From assembly GCA_951804985.1 (NCBI GenBank), contig OX638135.1, positions 13,667,735 to 13,731,734 on the forward strand: a stretch of 64,000 nt of DNA, given 5' to 3'. Shown piece after piece: positions 1-10,723 of this stretch. The position numbers and the translations under genes are program-made. The notes beneath the pieces were generated by a model. It was not told the DNA's origin. It saw only the letters and a list, made by a program, of their open reading frames with translations, and made no database searches. Origin of the DNA: Dryomyza anilis (lineage: Eukaryota > Arthropoda > Insecta > Diptera > Dryomyzidae). The first letter of the stretch is position 1, and each line of letters begins with the position of its first letter.

Positions 1-330
1 GAATCAGGATGAACCACGAGCTGTATGAGACATAGTCAAGCTGTATGAGACATAGTCAAGCGCATCAAGATCCAGCGGCTTCGCTGGCTAGGTCATGTCG
101 AACGAATGGATGAAAACACTCTAGCCAAGAAGGTGCTTGAATCGAAACTCGAAGGTGGACAGCGTAGAAGAGAGCGTCCTGCGTTGGAAACACCAAGTTG
201 AGGACAACCTGGCAACGATTGGTATTTCTAACTGGCGTCAGCGCGCGCAAAGCAGATCCGACTGGCGCGGCTTCATCTCAGCGACCAAAACCGACCCACG
301 GTTGTAAGGGCCATTTAAGTAAGTAAGTTA
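1..330 (+). mobile_element. 3' fragment of an RTE-like LINE, with (AAGT)n tail
   Basis: Plus-strand translation of about 60-300, interrupted by frameshifts, gives the basic C-terminal stretch typical of these LINEs (RIQRLRWLGHVERMDE, then KVLESKLEGGQRRR), followed by TAAGGGCCATTT and AAGTAAGTAAGT at 315-329. The copies at 7,510 and 48,705 carry closely similar sequence. A 20-bp tandem duplication (GCTGTATGAGACATAGTC...) lies at 23-62. The 5' part is outside the window or truncated. RTE is my best clade guess, from the endonuclease and the short microsatellite tail of the longer copy. Confidence 0.75.
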
Positions 331-1237
331 ACATAATTTTAACTTCAATATTTATTTTCACCACACAACGCAATTTTATCCAACAAAACTGTTTGACATT
401 TGGCAAAACAGCTTATATAGCGTTGCCTGATGTTCAGTTCTAATTACAAATTTAACTTTTATAGAGTTAAAAAAATGTGAAATTTGTGCATAAAAGTATA
501 GTTAACTGCAATTAATAAAGATCTGTATACATATTTTATATCTGAACTATTATTTTACAACTTTATTATCTGAAATGATAAAGATAACCAAAAAAACGGA
601 AAAAATCTGGCCATATTGGAAAATGGCATTCGAATTTCGAACAAAATTCCGGAGGAATTGCTGTTCCTGGGAGATTGACGATACAAAAAATTCCGAGGGA
701 ATAGAATATTCCCCAAGTCTTCACGATAAGGCTGAGTATGTCCGTTGTTGAAGAAAGTATATTTGGACATGAAAAAACTGAATAGTAACAACGAACAAGC
801 ATTAAAACAAATCCAAATTTTGTTTTACACGTGGCACGCGCTGTCCGCAGCACAAAAACAACGAGGGGAAAATATGAAGCTTGTGCGACTGAACAGCTGA
901 TTCCGCAGTTGAATCAAATAAATATTGATTGGTACAACATAATGTTATATAATTTAGTCAATATAACCAAATATCTGTTGAGTCAACTAAATATTGGTTA
1001 TGTCTCATTTCGAATTTAGTTGCCGTAGCAATGGAAATAAAAAAATTGAAAATGGATAAAAAGTGTGTGTTCCCAATCAATGTTGCAGTTGCTAATATTT
1101 GGTTAAGCTTCATACTATTGTTTACCTCAAATGAATTTCAGTTGAGGCTGACTACATTTGGAAGATGCAAATGAATATTCTTTGAAACAACTGCACGCCA
1201 AGCTATTATTTTTTTGTGTGTGGTGGACTTCAAGCCC
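331..1237. other. AT-rich DNA without a recognisable gene
   Basis: Short ORFs occur here (for example 555-853 minus and 831-1019 plus), but their translations show no domain, repeat or codon pattern I recognise, and stop codons are frequent in all frames. I see no RNA gene. Confidence 0.6.
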
Positions 1238-1675
1238 GAGCGTCAAGGCAGCTGCAGGAAATCAATGTCAGCAGCCAAAATGTGGTATACGTGTTTATTT
1301 TGTAAGCTTGTATGAATAAAGCTCTCGAATTCCATTCTGGAGCCTAATCAAGGTTGTCGGGGGCGGTCGCTATATTGTTTAAAATATTCAAGAAGATTCG
1401 ATTTGGACGCGTGTTGTTATGTTTTGGTTATGTTATATTTTTTGTAAGGGTTTATATTGCAATCATAAAAAACATACTGTTTTTAGCGTCACTACAATTT
1501 TGTTCTAAATTTTCATTGCGCTTTTTTGGTAATGTTATTTTCAAATCATTTTCAAATAGAGAGTAAGCGTTTAAAATAGCACTTATTTTATGTTTGAAAC
1601 TGATTTGAAAAACACACTAGACCTTAAAGACATTTATGGTTAAATTTTCAAACGCTTACCCTGTGGCATATTGGG
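1238..1675 (+). repeat. Dispersed repeat R1, copy 1
   Basis: This segment matches 5,822-6,255 and, for its 3' two thirds, 12,472-12,807. Shared landmarks in order are GAGCGTCAAG, GCCAAAATG.GGTA.ACGTGTTT, a TTAGCGT..TACA stretch, and a 3' block bounded by GTAAGCGTTT (1,563-1,572) and AAACGCTTAC (1,650-1,659). These last two are exact inverted repeats and would fold the end into a stem-loop. It is non-coding; a 70-aa ORF inside is not conserved in the other copies. Element class unknown. Confidence 0.7.
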
Positions 1676-1689
1676 TAATATATATGAAT

Positions 1690-2075
1690 TAATATTGGCT
1701 GCATTCAGCGACCTCAGCAGTTGCGAAACTGCTCAGTAACTAATCGCTCACTTTACTGAATGCACCTCTATCTCAGCTGTCAATTTACAAATTTATTTGT
1801 TATTAATATTTTATTAAAGTTGCATACAACTCTTTAATTGAATAAAAACATATTTCCAATCTAAATTCCATTTTTGTCTATAAATATTTTAGTTAAAATG
1901 TCATCGAATGTCATCGATAACAAATGCAGCGCAAATGTAGCGTACAAATTTCATGCTGGAAAAAATGGCGACCGCTCGCAAAACATGTTGATGGTAGCAT
2001 GCCATTCAAACTCAAATTGCTCAACAGCTCCACAACTGCTGAGGTCTCTGAATGCAGCCATTAATACTGTAAATA
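1690..2075. repeat. Inverted-repeat pair, possible MITE remnant
   Basis: The left arm TTGGCTGCATTCAGCGACCT (from about 1,697, continuing CAGCAGTTG) is the near-exact reverse complement of the right arm at about 2,033-2,070 (CAACTGCTGAGG...GCAGCCA). The arms are about 30 bp and about 300 bp apart. The short ORFs 1,874-2,116 (+) and 1,951-2,163 (-) run through the right arm and are not credible genes. Confidence 0.5.
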
Positions 2076-3054
2076 ATGCTGTTATGACACTGGCTTTAAA
2101 AAAGTACACAAATTGACAAGTATTATGTGAATGAAACAACGATTGAGAGAAATGGATAAACATTTTTACTTTTGAGCATAATATGTATGTCTCCTCTTAT
2201 TCCAACTTGCTAGATACTTTTCATGCATGAAAAAAGCCTGTGTCATAACAGCATAATGCAATTTGATTTTAAAACAGCTATTTAAAAATTTATTTTAAAT
2301 AAATAAACAAATAAACAAATATTATTTTCCTCGCTAGTTTTACTGGATAAAAATTAATCTGATAGTTACTGGTTAGGATAATTACTTGTATATTATAAAC
2401 GAAAACTCATCCCATGGATTTCCTCATCATAATACACATATTCCTTATTCAGTAAAAAATTAAAACTATAATCATAAAATAATCCTTGACTGTTTATTCT
2501 ATGTAAAATTTGTCAGAAAATAAAAGACGAGATTATGGAGACTTTCAGATGTGAAGAACCCAAGTAGCACACTGGCCTGCTTAGATGTGGTGTAAATGTG
2601 ATGCACGATAGTCTTATACAGCAATATTAACTGCATTAAAACAGCAGGGAGTTTCCAAGTAGCACAATATCCTATATAAAAATGGTGTAAAGCTTTTCCC
2701 GACATTCTTATTTAGTAATTTTTACTGTATAAAAGCTTTTAAAGTACTTATACGGCTTTTATATGGTTCAAAGTGTGTAAGTCTATACTGTATATGCTTA
2801 TATAAAAGCTATGTAGATGTCGTGTCAATGCTTTTTGTTTTCTTAAAAAAGGTTTATAGGAGCTTATTAGAACTTTAATGAATACATAAACAAAAATAAA
2901 TATATATACGTTTTTTAATTATTAATAATTAAATTTTTATATAGTTTTGTTAAACTGAAGTTATACGAACTTAATTATACTATTTAATTATATTATTTAA
3001 AATTGAAAAAAAAACATGATTTTTACTTTTATTTCACCAAGCCCGGGCGGTGAA
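2076..3054. other. AT-rich intergenic DNA
   Basis: No gene seen. The motif CCAAGTAGCACA occurs twice (about 2,560 and 2,653), and a related CCCAAGTAACCA occurs at about 14,700 and 63,775, so part of this may be repeat-derived. Confidence 0.5.
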
Positions 3055-3093
3055 GTACTGGCTTTGCAATCCTTCAGATTGCAAAGCCAGTAC
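3055..3093. other. Perfect 17-bp hairpin
   Basis: GTACTGGCTTTGCAATC (3,055-3,071), loop CTTCA, then its exact reverse complement at 3,077-3,093. This is GC-richer than its surroundings. No tRNA consensus or pre-miRNA-length stem is evident; function unknown. Confidence 0.75.
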
Positions 3094-3753
3094 ACTTCCA
3101 CTCGAATACTGTCCATTAATATTATGCAATTCATTTTGATGTATAATAACCAAACGTATGTATTGGTGAATTAATTACTAAATTGCAACATACATATTAT
3201 AAAGTTTAAATATCATAATGAAGAATTATATGATAATTATATATATTTGTTGTTTGTTTTTCGACCTAAAATAGAGTTATTGGAAAAATATTGTTTTTGC
3301 GGGCTCAATGTCTTGCCAGATAAAAAGTGCTATGTACATGCTATGTACTCGGGAGTGAAACTAACAACAATTGACAAAAACAAAAAGTTGTTGGCTGACC
3401 GTACAGCTGTTTCGGAAGTTGCCAAGCTTCCTCATCTTCTGCACAATCAGTCTTCTGCACAACTTCTGCATAGCAAAGCCTATAAGATTATTTTGTGCAA
3501 AGAACTAAATGCGAATTTAGTACAAACACAAAACAACCAAGCAAAAATTGCACCAACTTTATGCTTGTCAATTGTTGTTGTCGCATTGCAGCAAGCATCA
3601 TAGTGTCACTACAGAATCAAATACGACCACTGCATGCTTATTAGAAATTAAAATCTCACGATTTTATGATATTTTATTATATATATTAATAATAATAATA
3701 AATAAAAATTAAAAAAAAAATGAATTAAAAAATGAATTAAAAAAAATATTTCC
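3094..3753. other. No supported gene
   Basis: A 118-codon ORF (3,247-3,603, +) has no recognisable domain and contains local CTTCTGCACAA-type repeats. I do not count it as a gene. The 3' part is a (TAA)n/A-rich tract next to the tRNA-like sequence that follows. Confidence 0.5.
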
Positions 3754-3828
3754 GCAGACAGGATTCGAACCAGGGTCGTTAGATAGAATACAGACGTGAC
3801 GCCCGTATTAAGGCTGGGTAATATCTGC
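3754..3828 (-). pseudogene. Degenerate tRNA-like sequence (tRNA pseudogene or SINE head)
   Basis: The minus strand reads GCAGATA ... GGTTCGAATCC ... TGTCTGC in 75 nt. A perfect pol III B-box (GGTTCGAATCC) is present, with a box A-like region TTACCCAGCCTTAATACGGG. The ends can pair over seven positions with one wobble, but that register does not give a clean T-stem, so it is not a functional tRNA as it stands. It is followed on the minus strand by T- and A-rich sequence, as after a SINE or retro-pseudogene. The source tRNA is not assignable. Confidence 0.5.
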
Positions 3829-4857
3829 AACAGAAGGCACTAATGTCACTGTATACGAGTTGTATTATTACACTCAGAAGATAATGTACCTTTAAGTACT
3901 TGATGGTACGACCATTGATCTTATGGTTCATGTATTAATAGTTTTTTTCTTTTTAAATCAAATGTTTTCTAATTAATTCAATAGTATTTGAAAAATTCAG
4001 TACCATAAATTGAAATATTTCAATATTTTTATTTTAAATAGAATAAATACTGTTGTTTTAATGGTTTCCTCCTATAATAATAAACGTGGTATAAAAATAT
4101 GAAAACGAATACTAACATGTTCGTTTTGTACGTCATTCTGCGTATTTACTCAAACTTGTCGCATGTACTTTTTGTAATAATCCACATTATTAAACGCGAC
4201 ATTGGTAAGGACTCAATGTATTTAATGTAAATAAATTGTATTTATATATATTTATATTTTTATTTATTACAGAAAATAAATAATACATCGAACTTCTATT
4301 ATGGCAACGGACTCAAAAATAACTGCAGACTCAAGTACTACAATCAATTAATGGAAACCAAAGCAAACATTAAATGTGTTATAACCTTTTGCAGCAAGAA
4401 GTGTCTTTTTATGTGTGTTTTGTAAAAGTTTGATATTCACTTTTACAAAACACACATTCGACATTTAAATAAAATAATATATACATTAAATTAACTAAAA
4501 TACATTTTTGTTTTAATAAATTATTAGGAAAATGTAATTCGACTATACTATAAAATTAATAATACGTATCATTAAATTTGTATATGTCTTTCTTATTGTA
4601 ATTAAAATATCATATAATAAAACTTATGGTACAACCACACATTGTATTAACATTGACCAATTTTAATGGTATAAATCATTGTTTTTCTATTGAAATACTA
4701 TCAATTTACCATGATTTTTTCAGGGTGTAGTTCAATAAACCTTTATACGGTGAATTTAATAGAACTTAAAAGACCTACTATTGCAGTAGCTACACGGCGT
4801 TCATACAGTTTTATGCCATATACCGTTTACTTTCTCAGTTCATTGTGCTCCTTGGGT
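3829..4857. other. AT-rich intergenic DNA
   Basis: No gene recognised; ORFs are short and featureless. It contains the hairpin listed at 4,411-4,457. Confidence 0.5.
4411..4457. other. Perfect 19-bp hairpin
   Basis: ATGTGTGTTTTGTAAAAGT (4,411-4,429), a 9-nt loop (TTGATATTC), and its exact reverse complement at 4,439-4,457. Could be the centre of a small foldback element; no longer arms are visible. Confidence 0.75.
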
Positions 4858-5040
4858 TATTATTCCATCCCAATATGCCATTGCACTTATTATTTCCTTG
4901 CGAATGCTTTGAAATCTATCATTACTTTCAAATCATGGAGTTGAGGTTAAGGTTTGAAAAATCTATAAGCTAAATTTAAGAATCATAGTTTTCTCAATAA
5001 AGACCGGTAACTTCTAGAAAATTCATTATTCTCAAATCAA
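4858..5040 (+). repeat. R1-associated 5' segment (copy 2)
   Basis: This matches 12,280-12,472, which directly precedes R1 copy 3 (shared CATCCCAATAT.CCATTGC, then TTACTTTCAAATCAT.GAGTT and GAGGTTAAGGTTTGAAA). Here it is separated from R1 copy 2 by a DINE-1-like insertion, so the two pieces were probably one element. Confidence 0.65.
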
Positions 5041-5177
5041 TATCAACACTAATTCTTAAATTCTTCTAACGTTTACTTTAAATAAAGATTTAGCCTTATT
5101 TTCAACTCGAAATCAAATTAACCTACATTTACTTTTTTGCTTTTAAATATTCACCTAATCCTTCAAAATAAATAAAA

Positions 5178-5744
5178 ACAAGTTGGGAAGGTAAGATCAC
5201 ATTATATTTCCATTCATGTGATACCCATATTTACAAATGGGTAGGTGTACCGAATTTCGATTTTTTTTTTGTTGAACCAAAAGTCGTTTCGCCGTAAACC
5301 ATTATTTTCATGTATTTGAGCATGAGTCAATATATATTTTACCAAAAAAAGTTTACCTAAGCACGTATACAGTAAAATTGATCTGTAGATATACATTTTA
5401 TAAGAGGTATTTGAACATAAGTGGTCTGTTCTCAGGTCACAATAGACCGATTTTCTTGTTCAGATATATATAAGTAAGATATATAATATAGTAATATATA
5501 TAGATACATAAGTAATCTAAATCTAAAGTTTCATTGCTCTAGCTCTTCTACTTTATCTGTAATCGTGATTTCAACAGACAGACAGACAGACGGATAGACA
5601 GACAGACTGACATCGCTAAATCGACTCAGGAGATCATGCTGATCAAGAATATATATACTTTTCCATACAGGAGATGCTTCCTTCTGGGTGTTACAAACGG
5701 CGTAGCAAACTGAATATACCCTTTCACTCTTAGTGTAGGGTATA
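5178..5744 (-). mobile_element. DINE-1/INE-1-like element (Helentron-type, non-autonomous)
   Basis: Read on the minus strand it begins TATACCCTACACTAAGAGTG, continues TGTAACACCCAGAAGGAAG, TATATATTCTTGATCAGCAT, a GTCTGTCTGTC-rich tract and GTTGAAATC, and ends near CCTTCCCAACTTG. The same order is seen at 16,660-17,352. The block around TTCTTGATCAGCAT plus the GTCTGTC tract is characteristic of the dipteran DINE-1/INE-1 family. There is no coding capacity. It interrupts R1 copy 2. Confidence 0.75.
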
Positions 5745-5821
5745 AAAAGAGGTTTCTCATATAAGACAACAAAATTTTTAATTAATTATACCGTTCTATG
5801 TCATCTAACCATTATCGTAGA

Positions 5822-6255
5822 CGAGCGTCAAGACAATGCCAAATCGATGCCAGAAGCCAAAATGCGGTAGACGTGTTTTTTTTTGTAAGATTGTATGTTT
5901 AAAGCTCTGGAATACCATTCTGTAGCCTAATCGGTATAGTGTTTTAAAGATTCACAGAACTCCAAACACTAATAGATTTCGGTAAGCTATTAGATTTGGT
6001 CGCGCGTTTTTAAGTTATATTTTTTGTAGGAGTTTATGTTGCAATCATAAAAACAAACTGTTTTTAGCGTTAGTACATTTTTGTTCCTAATTTTCACTTC
6101 CCTTTTTTGGTAATTTTATTATCAAATCATTTTCATATACAGAGTAAACGCTAAACATAGCACTTATTTTATATTTGAAACTTATTTGAAAGACACACTA
6201 GACCTTAAAGGCAATTATGATTATTTTTACAAACGCTTACCTTTTGGCATATTGG
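5822..6255 (+). repeat. Dispersed repeat R1, copy 2
   Basis: Same landmarks and order as R1 copy 1 (1,238-1,675), ending in the hairpin-forming pair GTAAACGCTA...CAAACGCTTAC. It is closer to copy 3 than to copy 1 in the middle (both have GATTCACAGAA.TCCA and ATTTCGGTAAGCTATTAGAT). Confidence 0.7.
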
Positions 6256-6759
6256 GATTATTCTTTTATATTTTTCTTTCGAATCAAAATTGAGATCTCC
6301 AACATCGACTTTGGGATATCGATAGCGGGCATCATGGGATGTCTAATGGTATGGTGTAATGGTAATGGTGAAATTACCTATGACCACCAAATGAGGGTCA
6401 AAAACCCAGTCAACAATTTTATATACAACAATATTAAATTTAAAAAAATCTTATTTGAAACGTATAATTTGGGGACCTCAATTGGGAGGACCTCCAAATA
6501 TACATTATATGTAAAATATGTGGTCCCCAAAAAATACTTTATGCAAATAAATGCTACTTAATACGAAAATCATTTAGTAGTGTTTACAGTAATATGATTG
6601 CCAACTGACCATTTTTATCAAAGTTTTTAAGTGCGTATAGTATAATTCAAGAACCGGGCCGAAAAATCTTTAAATAAACCAAGTTATCTAAGTTTTTATG
6701 AAATTGTGGTATATATTGAGATCTGTACCACCTTACGTTCAACCAAATAATAGATTTCC
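6256..6759. other. No supported gene
   Basis: The 114-codon ORF over 6,217-6,561 starts inside R1 and has no recognisable domain. A 9-bp inverted repeat TTGGGGACC/GGTCCCCAA lies at 6,469-6,477 and 6,522-6,530. Confidence 0.5.
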
Positions 6760-7110
6760 AATGTTCACTCACGAGTCGCACTAGTTCACTATTAAATCAC
6801 AACTGCAGTGCGGTGCTTCCGATGCGGCGGCCTTATATAATGCAGGCATTAGTTCGACACGTTTCGACCAGCTTCGACTTGTTTCGAGAACCTTCTACTC
6901 GTTTCGTGAATGACGCATGCTATTGGCATCTCATTCGCACTCATGTGTTTTAATGTTTTGATCTTCCATCTCTTTCTCGCACATTGCTTAGTGCGCTGAA
7001 TGATCTTTCGTCTCTTTCTATCACATTGCTTAGTGCGCTGAATTGTCTTGTGTCTCACTTATTATTGTTGATTGCTTGCACTATGGGGCAAATTACAACT
7101 TTTCGTAACA
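6760..7110 (-). mobile_element. Gypsy LTR fragment (same family as 24,031 and 36,229)
   Basis: Homologous to the 5' two thirds of the LTRs described below, ending in CGTAACA (minus-strand start TGTTACG). It keeps the TATA region (minus-strand TTATATAA, about 6,833-6,840) and a perfect heat-shock element at 6,892-6,906. The other end of the LTR is missing, so it is not a complete solo LTR. Confidence 0.85.
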
Positions 7111-7117
7111 ATATGTA

Positions 7118-7509
7118 CAGTGATGTGTGAAATAATTGGAACACCAATGAAATTATTTGATAAGTGATATTTTCTACTGATTTTATTACAAAAACAGTGT
7201 TAACTAACTGTATTTCAAACATTGCTGATATGCAGAATATAATACCCATAATAGAGTAGAATTATTCAGAATTATTTTTAAAAATTTCAATTGATTTGTC
7301 TCAACCTTCTTATATTTTGCTGTAAAAATTAATAAGGACAGTTGCAAACTTTGGTTTATTTTTAAAAAATTTAAATTTTTATTAAATAATTTATTATTGT
7401 TAAGGTAATAGTATATTCTTAAGTTAGAAAATAAATTATATTTCTTTACTTTGAAACTATTGTTGTTGGAATTGGGGCGATTACAGTAGTGTAGCGACGA
7501 AAACATTTA
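7118..7509 (+). mobile_element. 5' part of a Tc1/mariner-type transposon
   Basis: Starts TACAGTGATGTGTGAAATAA, a Tc1-like terminal inverted repeat start next to a TA. The transposase N-terminus resumes after the LINE at 10,451. Between the end and the LINE there is AT-rich leader sequence. The last 12 bp (7,498-7,509, CGAAAACATTTA) are repeated at 10,449-10,460 as the target-site duplication of the LINE. Confidence 0.6.
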
Positions 7510-7518
7510 CTTACTTAC

Positions 7519-9044
7519 TTACCCATGATGGGTTGTAATTACCCCTCGCCAGTCGCTTCTGCGCTTTGTCAATGTCGGTTTAGAGCTCATACAGCTCGTC
7601 GATCCATCTGATTCTGTACTCGTTTTTAACGCATATCGGGCCATATATTTTCCGAAGATCTTTCTCTCGAACGCTCCTAAAGATCGCTCATCGGTGTTGG
7701 CAAGCGTCCATGCTTCAGCGTCATAGAGGACTGGCGTGATGAACGATTTATACAGCGTAATTTTTGTCCGTCGAGAGAGGGCTCTGCTCCTCAATTGCTT
7801 ACTAAGCCCAAAGTAACACCTGTTGGCAAGAGTTATTCTTCGGCTAATTTCCAGGCTGACATTGTTTTCCTTGTTGATGCTGGTTCCTAGGTATACGAAG
7901 TCCTTCACAACTTCGAAGTTGTGGTGTCTATAGTGACGTGTTGTCCAAGACGCCGAGACTCTTTGTTTGTTGACACCAGGTACTTCATCTTGTCCTGGTT
8001 CACAGTAAGACCCATTCGACACGATTCGCTCTCTAAACTGGAGAATGCTGCACTGACTACTCGTTCGCTCTGCCCAATGATGTCGATATCATCAGCGTAC
8101 CCGAGCAGCATTGAACTCTTGTTGAAGATAGTGCCATTGTGATGGAGTTGTGGAGCTCTTACAATCTTCTCCATTATTATGTTGAAGAAGTCACATGATA
8201 GGGAATCGCCTTGTCTGAAAACTTGTTCGGTATTAAACGTATTTGTGAGGTTGTTCCCAATTCTCACTGAGCAACGAGGGTCATCCTGCAAAGCCTTATA
8301 AGTTTCACAGGTATACCGAACTCAGGCGACTTCTTATCGGACTGTCGAAGGCAGATTTGTAGTCGACGAAGAGGTGGTGGGTGTCGATCTGTCTGTCTTT
8401 GGTCTTTTCCAGGATTTGGCGCAATGCGAAAATCGGTTGGTGGACTTGCCAGGTCTGAAGGCGCACTGATAAGTTCCAATCAGTCTGTTGACGATGGGCT
8501 TCAGTCTTTCACATAATACGCTCGTTAGAACCTTATACGCGATATTGAGGAGGCTTATCCCGCGGTAGTTGGCGCGTATCGTGGGATCCCCGTTCTTAAG
8601 TATTGAGTAGAGTATACTGAGATTCTATTCGCTAGGCATGCTTTCTTCTGACCATATTCTGCTGATGAGCTGGTGCATGCTCGTTATGAGCTCATCGCCT
8701 CTGGTCTTAAACAACTCAGCAGGCAGACTATCCGATCCTGCGGCTTTGTTGTTTTTCAGCCTGTTGATGGCTGTGCAGATCTCATCACGGTCAGACGGCG
8801 GTATGTCAACGCTGTCGTCAGCAACTGGGGTTGTCAAGCTGTCTTCTCTATCAGCGGAGTAGTTGTCATCATCGCCTGCTAGAAGATCAGGGAAGTACTC
8901 TCTCCATAATCTCAGTGTACCCTGGACATCTGTTACTAGATTGTCGTCCTCGTCCTGACAGGAAGATGGTCCGGTCTTTAAACCTCCGGTCAGGCGTCTT
9001 ATCTTCGGAAATAATTTTCGAGCCTCGTTCCTGTCGCCATGCAT
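7519..9044 (-). pseudogene. LINE reverse transcriptase and C-terminal region (broken)
   Basis: From 9,044 down, the fingers region (RLKNNKAAGSDSLPAELFK) is intact in a 139-aa frame. A short broken frame follows (8,264-8,479), then the palm with the catalytic motif LGYADDIDIIG and VNQDKMKYLVST (8,291-7,905). The thumb and C-terminal stretch (DFVYLGTSIN, ISRRITLANRCYFGLSKQLR, AEAWTL) is at 8,022-7,519. The frames overlap but are out of register, showing several indels. Normal function would be target-primed reverse transcription of the LINE RNA. Confidence 0.85.
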
Positions 9045-9453
9045 CTCAATATCTTCACACTCGCGTCTTTCTAATTCTCTTTTCTTGCACCTAAAACGAT
9101 GTCTCTCCTGCGTCCTCTTCTGTCTGTATTGCTCCGGCTCGCGTAACTACCGACTGCATGGTGGCTCTATATGCAGCGTCTTTCTCTGTAGTGGCTGCGC
9201 GACACTCTTCGTCATACCACTTGTTCCGTAGTGGGCGTTGGAATCCAAGCACCTCTTCGGCAGACGTACGCATTGATCGGGAGATGTGTATCCACTGCGC
9301 GCAATATCATCGAGAGCGGGCAAGCTGGTGTGAGAGTCGAGCGGCATAGGCTTGTTCGGTCTGTTGTGTATGCACCTTACTGACGTCTAGCTTTCTTTGC
9401 GTGGGTTTCCGTGCGTTTTTCGCAGCGCATAAGCGTGTGCGATCCTTGGGCTG

Positions 9454-10343
9454 CTAAAAGGAATGAGCCGAGTCGATGTTGGCATTTCGGATCGAGCGTA
9501 CATCCATCACACTAGAAGCGTGCCTTCCGTCAATCACAACTTGATCAATTTGGTTGCGCGTGTTCTGATCGGGGGACCGCCACGTGGCCTTGTGAATATT
9601 AAGATGCTTGAATCTAGTACTACTAATTACCATGTTTTGTGCTGCGGCGAAGTCGATCAGCCTCATTCCATTGTCGGAGTTGTTGTCGTGGAGGCTGAAT
9701 CGTCCAACCGTTGAACCAAAGATACCCTCATGGCCCACCTTGGCATTAAAGTCGCCAATCACAATTTTGATGTCGTGACGGGGGCAGCGCTCATAGGCTT
9801 CGTCGAGGCGCTCATAGAAAGTCTCTTTAGTTTCATCGTCCTTCTCATTCGTCGGAGCGTGCGCACAAATTAGGCTGATGTAGAAGTATTTGATGCGGAT
9901 TGTTGCTAGTCGTTCGTTCACGGGTGTGAACCAGAGACAAGGTGGCGGAGTATCTTGCCGACTACTAATCCACAACCAAATTCATGCCTCTCCGCATGGT
10001 AGCTGTAGTAAATGTCACAGGAAGACTTTTTAGAGCAATCCTGTCCTGTCCATCGCATTTCCTGGATTGCGGTGATGTCAGCCTTGTATCTTTCGAGGAC
10101 ATCAACCAGCTGGATAGTGGCACCTTCCCTATAAAGGGTTCGGACATTCCAGGTGCATATCCGTAAATCATGGTCCTTTATACGTTTGCGTTGGTTGTCA
10201 TCGTATTTTCGGGTCGGTATCCAAAGCATTTTTTCTGTTGTCGTTGAATCTTCTTTTTTATATTGCGGGTCACAAGCCCAACGAGACAAGGATACTGGAG
10301 GGCCAATATCCCTGTCTCGTTTGTCCCCGACCAGACCTCCCAC
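9454..10343 (-). pseudogene. LINE AP-endonuclease domain (broken)
   Basis: Two overlapping frames. The first (10,343-9,918) carries RICTWNVRTLYREG and TAIQEMRWTGQD. The second (9,975-9,454) carries the later motifs IVIGDFNAKVGHEG, SDNGMRLIDFA and RSPDQNTRNQIDQVVIDGR, ending in SAHSF near the catalytic histidine. Together they cover most of an exonuclease-endonuclease-phosphatase fold with the GDFNA and DQ/SDH-type motifs. A frameshift near 9,950 separates them. Confidence 0.85.
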
Positions 10344-10450
10344 CGGGGTTGAAACCCGATTTTCAGCTGGTTGTAGGAGAGGCTATGGCAACTAACGGAA
10401 GTCGGTTACTGGCTTGCGCGTGCTCTACACCATTCTGAACCCTGCAACCG

Positions 10451-10690
10451 AAAACATTTATCTAATAAAAAAACTATATATTAAAGGCAAGTCTTACAGG
10501 AAAATTGCAGAAATGTTTGTATGCTCTAAGACAATTTCTGAAAATTCAATTAATTGAGTCCATAATGCACGAGCTCAAAAATCAAAAACTGTCGTCTTTC
10601 ACAAAAAGTTACATTTTGCGACATGTAAAAATAAAACCGACTGTTTCATCCAGAGCATTGAAAAAGGAGTTAATTCTTGACATGGAGTAA
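10451..10690 (+). pseudogene. Tc1-like transposase, N-terminal DNA-binding part
   Basis: The translated stretch has KKLYIKGKSYRKIAEMF (first helix-turn-helix) followed by SFTKSYILRHVKIKPTVSSR and ALKKELILDME (second HTH), the paired-like arrangement of Tc1 transposases. The reading frame begins upstream of the LINE insertion: codons on both sides of the duplicated CGAAAACATTTA are in the same frame. It stops at 10,690. The catalytic part is present nearby but in the opposite orientation. Confidence 0.7.
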
Positions 10691-10723
10691 TCTTTGAAAA
10701 TTTTGAAAACAAAAAGTGCAAAA

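Larger units (their letters stand above)
7510..10448 (-). mobile_element. Near full-length RTE-like LINE, frameshifted
   Basis: The ~2.9-kb minus-strand element is flanked by a 12-bp target-site duplication and ends at its 3' side in (AAGT)n (7,510-7,523). Order on the minus strand: short leader, endonuclease (10,343-9,454), linker, reverse transcriptase (about 9,044-7,905), C-terminal basic domain (to 7,519). The single ORF is broken into at least five frames, so it is inactive. RTE is inferred from the CTWNVRTL...EMRWTG endonuclease start, the single ORF, the size near 3 kb and the microsatellite tail. Confidence 0.85.

Noticed and set aside
3247..3603. 118-aa ORF
   Set aside because: No domain, internal short repeats, no homologous copy in the window, and no splice or start context that supports it.
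6217..6561. 114-aa ORF
   Set aside because: Begins inside repeat R1 and is not open in the other R1 copies.
8638..9349. Plus-strand ORFs over the LINE (8,638, 8,673, 8,831, 9,158, 9,463, 9,984, 10,153)
   Set aside because: They are antisense shadows of the minus-strand reverse transcriptase and endonuclease.
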